Below are positions 25,810-33,553 of a stretch of DNA of 64,000 nt, one piece after another; within the stretch, counting starts at the first letter, position 1; every line of letters begins with the position of its first letter. The notes under the pieces are model-generated. The model saw only the letters and a list, made by a program, of their open reading frames with translations, ran no database searches and was not told the DNA's origin. The position numbers were made by a program, and so were the translations under genes. The stretch comes from Labilibaculum antarcticum (GTDB taxonomy: Bacteria; Bacteroidota; Bacteroidia; Bacteroidales; Marinifilaceae), in NCBI RefSeq assembly GCF_002356295.1, contig NZ_AP018042.1, positions 4,062,361 through 4,126,360 of the forward strand. Direction: 5' to 3'.

Positions 25810-25865
25810 TTTATTTCGAGTTTTTTGAAAGAAAAGATTAAATCAATATATTTTAAAACCAAAAG

Positions 25866-25895
25866 TTTGAAATGAGAATATTCTCATTACCTTTG
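25866..25895 (+). promoter_or_regulatory. divergent promoter with palindromic operator
   Basis: -33 TTTG (25866-25869) and -7 TACCTTTG (25888-25895) match the Bacteroidota consensus, with the perfect palindrome AATGAGAATATTCTCATT (25871-25888) in the spacer. It drives the DUF1847-PHP-UDG operon. The palindrome differs from that of the DUF134 promoter, implying a different regulator. Confidence 0.7.
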
Positions 25896-26033
25896 TACTC
25901 AAGTTTCTTATTAAAAGCATAGATATACTCTTCAAGCATAGAATAGCAACATTTAAAAGTCCTTCAATTTACAAGCTATTCAACGAAACATTTATTACAA
26001 CATTTTAAAATACGTTAACCTATTAAAAACACA

Positions 26034-26498
26034 ATGAAGAATTTATATACAGAAGAATTTCGTAAAGTAATGAAAGTCAATTTTGAGACTACCAGTATGA
26101 GTTCAAACCGTATTGAAGAAATAATGAATTTTGCGCGGGGTATTAATTTTGAGCGATTAGGAATAGCACATTGCATTACATTTTCAAACGAAGCTCAAAT
26201 ATTGAAGGACTATTTTTCGAGGTATTTCGATGTTTACACTATTGATTGTAAGTATGGTAGAATAGCTCAGAAAGACATTATAGGAAGGACTGGCGGTCGT
26301 ATATTATGTAATCCGGCAGGACAAGCTGATTTTTTAAATAAAAAAAACACCGACTTAAATATTTCAATGGGCCTGTGCGTTGGTCATGATATGATATTCA
26401 GTAAAGTGTCAAATGCTTTGGTTACCAATTTGTTTGATAAAGATTTTACAAATAATAATAATCCGGAACAGGCAATTGCGGATATTCAAAATTTATAA
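26034..26498 (+). CDS. DUF1847 family protein (N-terminal Cys motif missing)
   Basis: The C-terminal half carries the DUF1847 signature: NPAGQADFLN, then NTDLNISMGLCVGHDMIFSK. Typical members begin with a Cys-rich putative metal site; this 154-aa protein starts MKNLYTEEFRKVMKV and lacks it. Only a few Cys are left, including C128-type in GLCVGHD and one in IDCKYG. It is the first gene of a three-gene operon (9 bp before the PHP gene). Its function is unknown. Confidence 0.75.
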   Translation: MKNLYTEEFRKVMKVNFETTSMSSNRIEEIMNFARGINFERLGIAHCITFSNEAQILKDYFSRYFDVYTIDCKYGRIAQKDIIGRTGGRILCNPAGQADFLNKKNTDLNISMGLCVGHDMIFSKVSNALVTNLFDKDFTNNNNPEQAIADIQNL

Positions 26499-26507
26499 TG
26501 ATTTACT

Positions 26508-27173
26508 ATGAAAACTATTGATTTACACATTCACACAACTGCTTCTGATGGTACTTATACACCTATAGAGCTTGTCGATTATGCAGTGAAAAAGAATCTT
26601 TCAGCCATTTCTATTACCGATCATGATACCATGAAGGGGATACAGAAGGCAATGGATTATATCAATAAATCACATCTGCCAATAGAGTTTATTCCTGGTA
26701 TGGAAATGTCTGCTTCGGGTATGGGACAGGTTTATGGGATTCATATTTTAGCCTATTTTATTGATAAAAGTCAGGAGGAAGGTGTTCTTATTCTAAATAA
26801 TGTAGAAATGGATTGGCGCAATAGCTCTGGGAGTCCTGAAGAAGCCATAAAAATAATTTCAGAATATGGTGGAATTACTTCTTTGGCGCATCCACTGGAG
26901 TATTGTCTTTCAATGACTGAATTGGATAAATTGATTGGGAAACTTGCATCTATGGGGCTAAAAGGCTTGGAGGCAATCTATACCACACATACTGATACCC
27001 AGATTAAACAGTTTAAGGCGATCGTAACAAAATATAATTTGTTGATAACAGGAGGCTCAGATTTTCACGGTACCAGAAAACCGGGAGTAGATTTGGGAAA
27101 TGGTTTTGGGAATATGGTAATTCCTTATGATATCGTGAATGCGATGAAGAACAAAACGATTGAGACTGTTTAG
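26508..27173 (+). CDS. PHP-domain phosphoesterase (short form)
   Basis: The metal motifs of the YciV/RNase AM-like PHP family are present: DLHIHTTASDGTYTP, SITDHDTM, PGMEMSA, LAHP and GGSDFHG. At 221 aa it is about 60 residues shorter than usual. The helical insertion between the first and second halves is reduced to EEGVLILNNVEMDWRNSSGS, so substrate access may differ. Related enzymes hydrolyse 3',5'-nucleoside bisphosphate or trim RNA 5' ends. Nucleic-acid context: it is followed after 9 bp by a UDG gene. Confidence 0.82.
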   Translation: MKTIDLHIHTTASDGTYTPIELVDYAVKKNLSAISITDHDTMKGIQKAMDYINKSHLPIEFIPGMEMSASGMGQVYGIHILAYFIDKSQEEGVLILNNVEMDWRNSSGSPEEAIKIISEYGGITSLAHPLEYCLSMTELDKLIGKLASMGLKGLEAIYTTHTDTQIKQFKAIVTKYNLLITGGSDFHGTRKPGVDLGNGFGNMVIPYDIVNAMKNKTIETV

Positions 27174-27182
27174 CTTCTGAAT

Positions 27183-27761
27183 ATGGAACAATTAAAAGCA
27201 AGAATATTAAATTGTACTGCATGTGATTTATCAAAAACAAGGAATCATGCGATATGGGGCGAAGGAAACCCTAATGCTGACATATTAATTATTGGAGAAG
27301 CTCCTGGTGCCGATGAAGACAAGATGGGACGACCATTTGTTGGTAAATCGGGGCAATTGCTCGATAAAATACTGCTGGCATGCGGTTTTACTAGGCAGGA
27401 ACATGTTTTTCTCAGCAATATACTCCGTTGCAGGCCACCGGGTAACCGAGTTCCTAAAGAAGAGGAGGTAAATGAATGCATTGCTTATTTGTATGAACAG
27501 ATAGAGCTTGTTAATCCTAAAATTATCATTCCTTTAGGAGCAACTGCATTAAAGCGTTTACTTAAAGATGATAGTTTGAAAATTACTAAGATCCATGGCA
27601 ACTGGATAAACTGGGAAAATCGATTGGTGCTGCCTGTTTTCCATCCTGCCGCATTGTTACGTAATTCTGCTCTTAAGCGCGAAACATGGGAAGATTTCAA
27701 AAAAATAGTATTCAAATACCGCGAACTGGTTAATCCGGATCATTATTCAGAGCATATTTAA
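27183..27761 (+). CDS. uracil-DNA glycosylase, family 4
   Basis: A canonical family-4 UDG: iron-sulfur Cys at 11, 14, 83 and 99, motif A GEAPGADEDKMGRPFVGKSG, NILRCRPPGNR and a C-terminal HPAALLRN. It removes uracil from DNA. It is the last gene of the DUF1847-PHP-UDG operon and is functionally linked to the neighbouring divergent cluster, which carries a divergent paralogue and an Fe-S scaffold. Confidence 0.92.
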   Translation: MEQLKARILNCTACDLSKTRNHAIWGEGNPNADILIIGEAPGADEDKMGRPFVGKSGQLLDKILLACGFTRQEHVFLSNILRCRPPGNRVPKEEEVNECIAYLYEQIELVNPKIIIPLGATALKRLLKDDSLKITKIHGNWINWENRLVLPVFHPAALLRNSALKRETWEDFKKIVFKYRELVNPDHYSEHI

Positions 27762-28062
27762 TTAGCTTATTTTTGTTTTATTGAATGAATAATATAGAAT
27801 AAACATAACAAGAAGAATTGTTTCAAGTGATGTTTATTCGATTTCAGAATTTTACATCAAAGCCATAATCCCACGAAGCTCTATCGAATACTTTACTATA
27901 AAATGATTTTATGAGTCATTGCTCAGAGTCCAATTTTAAGAACAACCATTACGTTTGACAGGTTGAAAAAGAGAGGTTACGAATCGATGCTCGACATTTA
28001 CAAACAAATCACGCCTAATAGACGTGATTCTTTATTCCCCTTAATTTAATCCCGATTCCTCT
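27762..28062. other. gene-free stretch with coding debris
   Basis: A plus-strand frame ending at about 28049 reads FDRLKKRGYESMLDIYKQIT and PNRRDSLFPLI before a stop. It looks like the C terminus of some lost protein that I do not recognise. It lies just upstream of the intron-like RNA element and may be part of the same decayed mobile element. Nothing else was seen. Confidence 0.35.
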
Positions 28063-28137
28063 GGGCCGTATATGAGACCGCAAGTACGGTGGGAGAGGCA
28101 CAGTGGCGGTAAATAGACCGTCACCTGTCTACTCTAC
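28063..28137 (+). ncRNA. group II intron 3'-end remnant (domains V-VI)
   Basis: GGGCCGTA (28063-28070) and TACGGTGG (28085-28092) form a domain-V-like hairpin followed by GGGAGAGGC. A second hairpin, GTGGCGGT / ACCGTCAC (28103-28124, one G-U pair), resembles domain VI, ending CTGTCTACTCTAC. This order is typical of bacterial group II intron 3' ends. No intact reverse transcriptase frame precedes it, so it is a fragment. It lies just outside the cassette array. Confidence 0.5.
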
Positions 28138-28289
28138 TAGCGTTTAGTTGTTTCAAATTTTATTTTTTAAATAGTTTGTGATGCTTCACATAGAGGAAAC
28201 ATTGTTGGTGTCGTATCCTCAGTACAAAAGGGACCATAAAGGTAGTCGTAATCAAAATATTGCTTTTACTTAGTAATTATAATCGGGTT

Positions 28290-28724
28290 TTATTGATTGC
28301 AATTTTCGTTTGCACTGTTTACTATGTTGTTATACTCATCTAAAGTTAAAAATTGAGGTGTGTAAGTTTCATCTAAAAGCATTATTGATTTATAAAATGA
28401 ACGTAAATGATTTCGCGAACCACATTCTAACAAGTTAAAAACATCAATAACAGATTGAGTTGTGATTTCTCCTACATACTTTTGTAAATCTACAATATCC
28501 AAGTCTTCGATAGTTGCCCCTATTTTTAATGCATTTGAAGAACTTATTTCACCGTCTGTGATGAATTGATTGTAATAATTTTGCAAATCTGGTTCAGAGA
28601 ATTGCCCTGACTGTAAAATAGTATATGATACATTGTTTTCATCTAATAATGATGCAATTGCATCCATGTGCGATTGTTCACTTTCTTTTATATTTGCGAA
28701 AGGGTTATTTGGCCATGCAAGCAA
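28290..28724 (-). pseudogene. 5'-truncated DUF2202 (ferritin-like) gene at the array end
   Basis: The frame carries DUF2202 landmarks: NIKESEQSHMDAIASLL, IGATIEDLDIVDLQKYV and GSRNHLRSFYKSIM. Family members start with a signal peptide and two further helices containing an EEKLARDVY-type motif; these are missing. The first codons (TTG at 28724) lie within the attC-like repeat at 28718-28852, so the gene was cut when the distal end of the cassette array joined it. The C-terminal part, ending ANENCNQ, is intact. Confidence 0.75.
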
Positions 28725-28852
28725 GCCGATTAAATTTACTTATTTATATTTTGAGCAAGACAAATTGAATTGGCTTGCTGGTGTTTCTTAATTGAACTAA
28801 ACTTTCAAACTGCTCATCAACGCCCATGATAATTTAGCTTTTGTTATAGGCT
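28718..28852 (-). repeat. attC-like site 1 (distal, truncated)
   Basis: It retains the AGCAAGCC/GGCTTGCT arms and the CGCCCATGATAATTTAGC half with core GTTATAGGC (28844-28852 on the plus strand). The other half, containing TAACGG and GTGGGCG, is absent and is replaced by the truncated DUF2202 gene. Confidence 0.8.
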
Positions 28853-28863
28853 GGCTTTTTGTT

Positions 28864-30186
28864 CTATTCGTTAGATAATTTTTCAATTTGAATGTATTTT
28901 ATTTTTCCCTTTTTCTTGACAAGAGTCAATCCGTTTTTTTCTAATATATCCACCCATTTATCTAAACTAGAACTCTTATTTTCTATTGAAATATTTAAAG
29001 TATAGTATCCTTTTGAATTTGTTATTACAGGGTAATATATTCTCTTATTTTCATCGTTATAATATTTGTTACTTTGCAAATGAACAATTTGATCTTCAAT
29101 TATTGAGGCAATAGAATTTGCAGAATAAACACCACTTACTTTTAAATTTTTAAAACTTTGATCAAATTCCTGACGGTTAACCAGTAGTTCTTTATTTACA
29201 GGCATAATTGTTTTGTTATTGATTTTAACATCTGCAAGCTCATAATAATTCACTTCCTTTTCTATAATTTTAGTTTTTAATGCAAAAGATGCGTTTAGTT
29301 GGTTAATGAAAAGTTTATTAAAATCACCAAACAAATTGGTTACTTCGAATTTTATGCGATATCGATTATTAGGGCTAACAGATTTCAAATAATTTAATTT
29401 TTTATGAAATATGAATCTTTTTTCTGTATAACCTTTATATGCGTCCATATATAACTGTAAGATATTTTTACCAGCTGATTTATATATTTGAATGATCTCG
29501 AGAGTGTCTTTGTAAGTGTCACCTGAATAACCAGAGATTACACGCCTTTTATTAGGGCGAAAATCTCTTTCTGTATAATTTCTATCTCCTAATTTATATG
29601 TCTGAAGTTCAAACGAAACAAGTGAATTTTTAACATTATTATCTGAAAATGATTTATTAAAAGATTCTTCCGTAAAATTGTTTTTTCTAGGAATATTAAT
29701 AGAATTACCTGAGCTTAATTTATTTATTATAGTTTCGGTAATAAAACTTGGATATGTTTCTGCTTGTATTTGACCCTTTGTGTCAACGACTATAGAGTGA
29801 GGTATCCCTGTATGCGGGAAAATATTAGATAATTGTTTTTCTTTGTCATAAATAAACTTAAATGGGAATAAGTTTTTATTGATAAATTTCGTTGTTTGAT
29901 TAAACTTGTCACTTGAAACACAAATGATTTCGAGTTTATCAGGAAACTTATTTTTTAATTCTTTTAGATGGTGCATTCCTTCAATGCAAGGTGCGCACCA
30001 AGTTTCCCAAAACTCTATTATTACAATTTTCTTGTCAGTTTCCTTTATGAAATCATAATCAATTGTTGATTTGTCTTTGATTTGGACTAAACTAATTCCT
30101 GAGAGCAATGAGGAAATTTCTGTATTTTGAGCGGTTAGTTGGAGTGTGAATATTATTAGAAGAATTGATGGTATTATTTTTTTCAT
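28864..30186 (-). CDS. TlpA-type thioredoxin-like protein (cassette 8)
   Basis: A 440-aa secreted protein with signal peptide MKKIIPSILLIIFTLQLTAQ and a thioredoxin domain with the redox motif WCAPC (C64, C67), followed by IPHSIVVDTKGQI, the cis-Pro region of TlpA/ResA-like proteins. The remaining ~270 residues resemble Bacteroidota proteins with a soil/DUF3738-like tail, but I cannot assign this firmly. It is the only occupant of its cassette; the 20 bp before its start are attC core. It may help redox folding of envelope proteins. Confidence 0.8.
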   Translation of the reverse strand: MKKIIPSILLIIFTLQLTAQNTEISSLLSGISLVQIKDKSTIDYDFIKETDKKIVIIEFWETWCAPCIEGMHHLKELKNKFPDKLEIICVSSDKFNQTTKFINKNLFPFKFIYDKEKQLSNIFPHTGIPHSIVVDTKGQIQAETYPSFITETIINKLSSGNSINIPRKNNFTEESFNKSFSDNNVKNSLVSFELQTYKLGDRNYTERDFRPNKRRVISGYSGDTYKDTLEIIQIYKSAGKNILQLYMDAYKGYTEKRFIFHKKLNYLKSVSPNNRYRIKFEVTNLFGDFNKLFINQLNASFALKTKIIEKEVNYYELADVKINNKTIMPVNKELLVNRQEFDQSFKNLKVSGVYSANSIASIIEDQIVHLQSNKYYNDENKRIYYPVITNSKGYYTLNISIENKSSSLDKWVDILEKNGLTLVKKKGKIKYIQIEKLSNE

Positions 30187-30205
30187 GTTTTTTATTTTTA
30201 AGCTT

Positions 30206-30404
30206 GCCTATAACGGTTTTGCTAAGTTTCGTGGGCGATTTTAAAGAGTAATCTTATCAATGCGCCAAGTAAGCAAGCCGATTAAATTTACTTATTTATA
30301 GTAGGAGCAAGGCCAAATTTTATTGGCTTGCTGGTGTTTATTAATTGCACTAAACTTTCAAACTGCTCGTCAACGCCCATGATAATTTAGCTTTTGTTAC
30401 CAAC
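30206..30404 (-). repeat. attC-like site 2
   Basis: Plus-strand ends: GCCTATAAC (30206-30214) and GTTACCAAC (30396-30404). Internal arms: GCTAAGTTTCGTGGGCG pairs imperfectly with CGCCCATGATAATTTAGC, and AGCAAGCC pairs with GGCTTGCT. It is uninterrupted, about 190 bp. Confidence 0.85.
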
Positions 30405-30408
30405 TGTT

Positions 30409-30864
30409 TTATTGAATGCCTTGACACTCGTCAGTCGTATCAACAACAACGGTTTTTGCCCAAATATCTCCTAACCTTTGATTAAGCTTTGTGTTCTTAA
30501 TTAATAGAATGCCTATAAGTCCAAAAAGCCAAATATCTATTATTGCAATCAAGTGTCTCTTTACGGATTGACCTAAACTGATTTTACTGTCATTAAAATT
30601 ACTAGCAGAAATAGCTTTCAAATCTGACATGTAGTTACCAAGTGTCACACCAAAAAGTTGTTCCATTCCTATTGTCATGACTGCCCAGAATAAAATTACA
30701 ATCAAAAAAGGATAGCCAGTCAAAGTATATCCTCCTTCAATAGGTTCTCCATATAAAAAAAACATTACAGCTGTAAAAACAGATACCATTCCATAATCTA
30801 TTAGTCCTGCTGAGATTCTTTTTCCTAAATTGGCTTTTGTTTTTAATTCTAATCTCGACTCCAT
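30409..30864 (-). CDS. RDD-family membrane protein (cassette 7)
   Basis: A 151-aa protein with three predicted helices. RISAGLIDYGMVSVF is the RDD motif region, followed by GYPFLIVILFWAVMTIGMEQ and LGNYMSDLKAISASN, and ending NQRLGDIWAKTVVVD. RDD proteins are small membrane proteins, sometimes Na+(Li+)/H+ antiporters, usually of unknown role. It is flanked by GTTACCAAC and GTTGGTAAC cores; the start is 18 bp inside the cassette. Confidence 0.82.
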   Translation of the reverse strand: MESRLELKTKANLGKRISAGLIDYGMVSVFTAVMFFLYGEPIEGGYTLTGYPFLIVILFWAVMTIGMEQLFGVTLGNYMSDLKAISASNFNDSKISLGQSVKRHLIAIIDIWLFGLIGILLIKNTKLNQRLGDIWAKTVVVDTTDECQGIQ

Positions 30865-30892
30865 GTATTGGTTTTAAAATTGTTGGTAACGG

Positions 30893-32553
30893 CAGTTTGT
30901 CTAAAAACTTATAAAACTGCTCAATTAAGTCTTAAATATAGCGGTTTTAAGCATACATAAAAATTGAAAATCCTTTTATTTGGAAATAGAATTGAGGTTC
31001 TTATTTGGGTCCCTTTTAATTCTAACAGGACTATTAATTCAAGAAAATAAGATAATTGCTGTAGAGCCCATTTTATGAGGGTTTTTAGGCCAATTGTATT
31101 GATTAAACGGCGTAGGTTATAGGCGGTCATTATTAAGCCCACATCAGCACTTGCCCTTGCCATGCCTTTTTTTGTCATAATGTGATTGAAGCCCCATTGT
31201 CGTTTTATGGTTCCGTAGGGATGTTCGACTATGGCTTGCCGTCGTTTGTAATAGCTCTGATTCTGATTTACGCGTTGTTTGTTTATCTCAATGAGATCCT
31301 GGTGTTCGCTGCGTTGTATTGCCTTCCCACAAGCAGCCTTGCTGCATTGATCTTTTACTTCACAGTTCCCGCAGGCTTTGGTCGTGTAGCGTTTAAACTG
31401 ATAGGTTCTGGCCTGGTGCCATCTTCCGTTACTTTTTAGCTGTTGGTTTTGCGGACAAGTATAATAATCTTCCTCTTTGTTGTACTTGAAATTTTCTACA
31501 TTATACTGCGGATTCGGTGCTTGTGCTGCCACTCTGGGTATGGCTACTATGGTTTCAATACCCAATCGATCCGCGACAGCGAATTCGGAACCGGTATGAT
31601 AACCTTTATCGTATAGAGCCGTGAATTGGTTGCTTCGTAAAATTGATTTTGCACGTTGCAGCATATTGCCCATGGCTTTGCTGTCGTTGGCATTTGTCAC
31701 TTTGTAATCGATGGGGATGTTGTTATCTGAATCAACCGTAGTTTGTACATTATACGCTACTTCGGTAATGTTATTACGGGTAATCATCTGACGGCTGTCA
31801 GGATCGGAAGTAGAGATTTGAGGCTGACCTGTTTGCTTGATTTGACTCTCTATATTTTGATACTCCTTTTTCCGATCAGTTTGTTTGCTGATTTCTTCTT
31901 CGATGATCTTTTTTTTATCGCCGTCACTTTCTGCCAATGCCTTTTCATACTCCGAAAGCTTGTTCTCAATATAAGCTAAATGACGGTCAATCTTTTTTTG
32001 GTTGAAGTTGTTCTTTTTGCTGTTCTGTGCCCTGAGTTTGGTACTGTCTCCAGCTAACAATTTCCCGCCAATCAAATTAAAGTATTTGGCCAGCTGAACG
32101 GTTTTTCGAAACACTTTTTTTATTGCTTTGGGATTGTCCCGTCTAAAGTTCGAAATGGTATTGTGGTCAGGGCTTAAGCATTTGAGTAACCACATGACCT
32201 CTATGTTTCTCTTGCACTCTTTCTCTAAACCTCGGGAGGAGCGGGTTCTGTTCAGATACCCATAAATGTAGAGTTTGAGTAAATCCGATGGACGGTAAGC
32301 GGGGCGTCCGTTTTCATCAAAATCAACTTTAAAACCAAAGTCATTCAAATCAAGACTATCAACAAATAAATCGATTAATCGAACTTCATTGTCTCTAGCA
32401 ATTGACTGATCTAATGAGATGGGAAAAAGATGAGTTTGTGTTCTGTCTTGTCCTTGTATAAATCTCATACTCTAAGATAACAAAGTGCTGAAAATCTGTC
32501 AAATATAGATGCATCTACTTATCAACAACTTATCAAGGTTTTTAGACAGTCTG
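30893..32553 (-). mobile_element. IS1182-family insertion sequence, copy A
   Basis: 1661 bp bounded by imperfect terminal inverted repeats CAGTTTGTCTAAAAAC / CAGACTGTCTAAAAAC, with 4-bp target duplications ACGG (30889-30892 and 32554-32557). It carries a single transposase gene on the minus strand. The target is the TAACGG core of an attC-like site. Confidence 0.9.
30921..32468 (-). CDS. IS1182-family transposase (copy A)
   Basis: A 515-aa transposase: an N-terminal DUF772-like region (RPAYRPSDLLKLYIYGYLNR, SPDHNTISNFRR) and a DDE catalytic domain with LLAGDSTKLRAQNSKK, ALYDKGYHTGSEF and the Glu in RRQAIVEHPYGTIKRQWGF. A CGNCEVKDQC zinc-like motif lies in the inserted segment. Full length and open, so probably active. 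It differs from copy B at scattered positions and more strongly over about 50 C-terminal residues. Confidence 0.92.
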   Translation of the reverse strand: MRFIQGQDRTQTHLFPISLDQSIARDNEVRLIDLFVDSLDLNDFGFKVDFDENGRPAYRPSDLLKLYIYGYLNRTRSSRGLEKECKRNIEVMWLLKCLSPDHNTISNFRRDNPKAIKKVFRKTVQLAKYFNLIGGKLLAGDSTKLRAQNSKKNNFNQKKIDRHLAYIENKLSEYEKALAESDGDKKKIIEEEISKQTDRKKEYQNIESQIKQTGQPQISTSDPDSRQMITRNNITEVAYNVQTTVDSDNNIPIDYKVTNANDSKAMGNMLQRAKSILRSNQFTALYDKGYHTGSEFAVADRLGIETIVAIPRVAAQAPNPQYNVENFKYNKEEDYYTCPQNQQLKSNGRWHQARTYQFKRYTTKACGNCEVKDQCSKAACGKAIQRSEHQDLIEINKQRVNQNQSYYKRRQAIVEHPYGTIKRQWGFNHIMTKKGMARASADVGLIMTAYNLRRLINTIGLKTLIKWALQQLSYFLELIVLLELKGTQIRTSILFPNKRIFNFYVCLKPLYLRLN

Positions 32554-32741
32554 ACGGTCTTGCTAAGTTTCGTGGGCGATTAAAACAGTTGTCTTATCAA
32601 ACCGCTAAATAAGCAAGCCGTGTAAAATTGTTTATATTTTGAACAAACCAATTATAGAGGCTTGCTGGTGTTTATTAATTGAACTAACTCTCGAACCGCT
32701 TGTCACCGCCCATGAAATTTAGCTTTTGTTAGGGGTAGTTT

Positions 32742-33509
32742 TTATTTATTCCATGGATCATTTTTAAGGTCCGTTTTAAAATACAAACTACTATAATCTC
32801 TTAAATCTTTTGTAAGCGTATATACCTCATACAAATGTTCTGACCAGGTATTTAAATTATCATTTTGAAATTTCTCCACTTGAGATAAATCTTTTGCTAA
32901 TATTCTAAAAGTACAATTCTTTAAATTGTATATTTTTTTTAATATACCAGTATCAATATGAGGTAGTAGTTTGAGAAGGTTATTCATCTCTTCCTCAATT
33001 CTAATCCATCTGTTGTATATTTTGTAACCTAAATGATGATCAAAATATTTTCCAATATCATTGTGGAATTTTGAAATGTGTTCTATGGGGTTTACATTTT
33101 CACAAATCTCCTTAAATTGTTCATTTGTTAAATTTTTAAAATCATATCCCGAATCTGATTTTGAAATGATATCATCTATTATAGCGTAGGATGTAAATAT
33201 GATAGATTCACATTGAATTTTCACATAGGGATTAACATCTTTCTCTTTTCTTTTCGCCGGTATATACACAACTATAAGGTAAAATATTAAACTAACTAAG
33301 AAACCAAGTGTAATGGTCTGTATAATAATATTACCATAGCTGAATTGATAGAAAATGCTTTCAAAAATCCCCCCTTCGAATAACGGTAATAATGGATCAT
33401 CTGATGATTTAAAGATTAGAAAAACCGATATTATTGTTAATATCCATAGAACGATACTTTCAGATTTTCTTTTGTATAAATATTTCAGTGGTGTCATTTT
33501 GTAATTCAA
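32742..33509 (-). CDS. two-helix membrane protein, unknown function (cassette 6)
   Basis: A 255-aa protein. Two hydrophobic helices (about residues 20-36 and 62-84) are followed by a ~165-residue cytoplasmic, mostly helical charged region with many aromatic residues. No recognised domain. A downstream-of-membrane helical domain resembles the DUF4760 type of small membrane proteins in overall form only. It is the sole gene of its cassette, which is bounded by GTTAGGGG and ACCCCTAAC cores. Confidence 0.7.
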   Translation of the reverse strand: MNYKMTPLKYLYKRKSESIVLWILTIISVFLIFKSSDDPLLPLFEGGIFESIFYQFSYGNIIIQTITLGFLVSLIFYLIVVYIPAKRKEKDVNPYVKIQCESIIFTSYAIIDDIISKSDSGYDFKNLTNEQFKEICENVNPIEHISKFHNDIGKYFDHHLGYKIYNRWIRIEEEMNNLLKLLPHIDTGILKKIYNLKNCTFRILAKDLSQVEKFQNDNLNTWSEHLYEVYTLTKDLRDYSSLYFKTDLKNDPWNK

Positions 33510-33553
33510 TTGTTATTAAAGATTAAATGCCTCTTTAAAATTACCCCTAACGG

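Larger units (their letters stand above)
30882..32735 (-). repeat. attC-like site 3, interrupted by IS copy A
   Basis: The left core GTTGGTAACGG (30882-30892) is separated from the remainder (32554-32735, ending GTTAGGGG) by a 1661-bp insertion sequence. Without the IS and one ACGG copy, the site would be about 190 bp. It is slightly more divergent than its neighbours (CAAGCCGTGTAAAATTG in the arm region). Confidence 0.8.

Noticed and set aside
28218-28235. CTCAGTACAAAAGGGACC resembles the sarcin-ricin loop region of 23S rRNA.
   Set aside because: Only about 11 of 14 core bases agree and no other 23S sequence surrounds it, so it is most likely chance.
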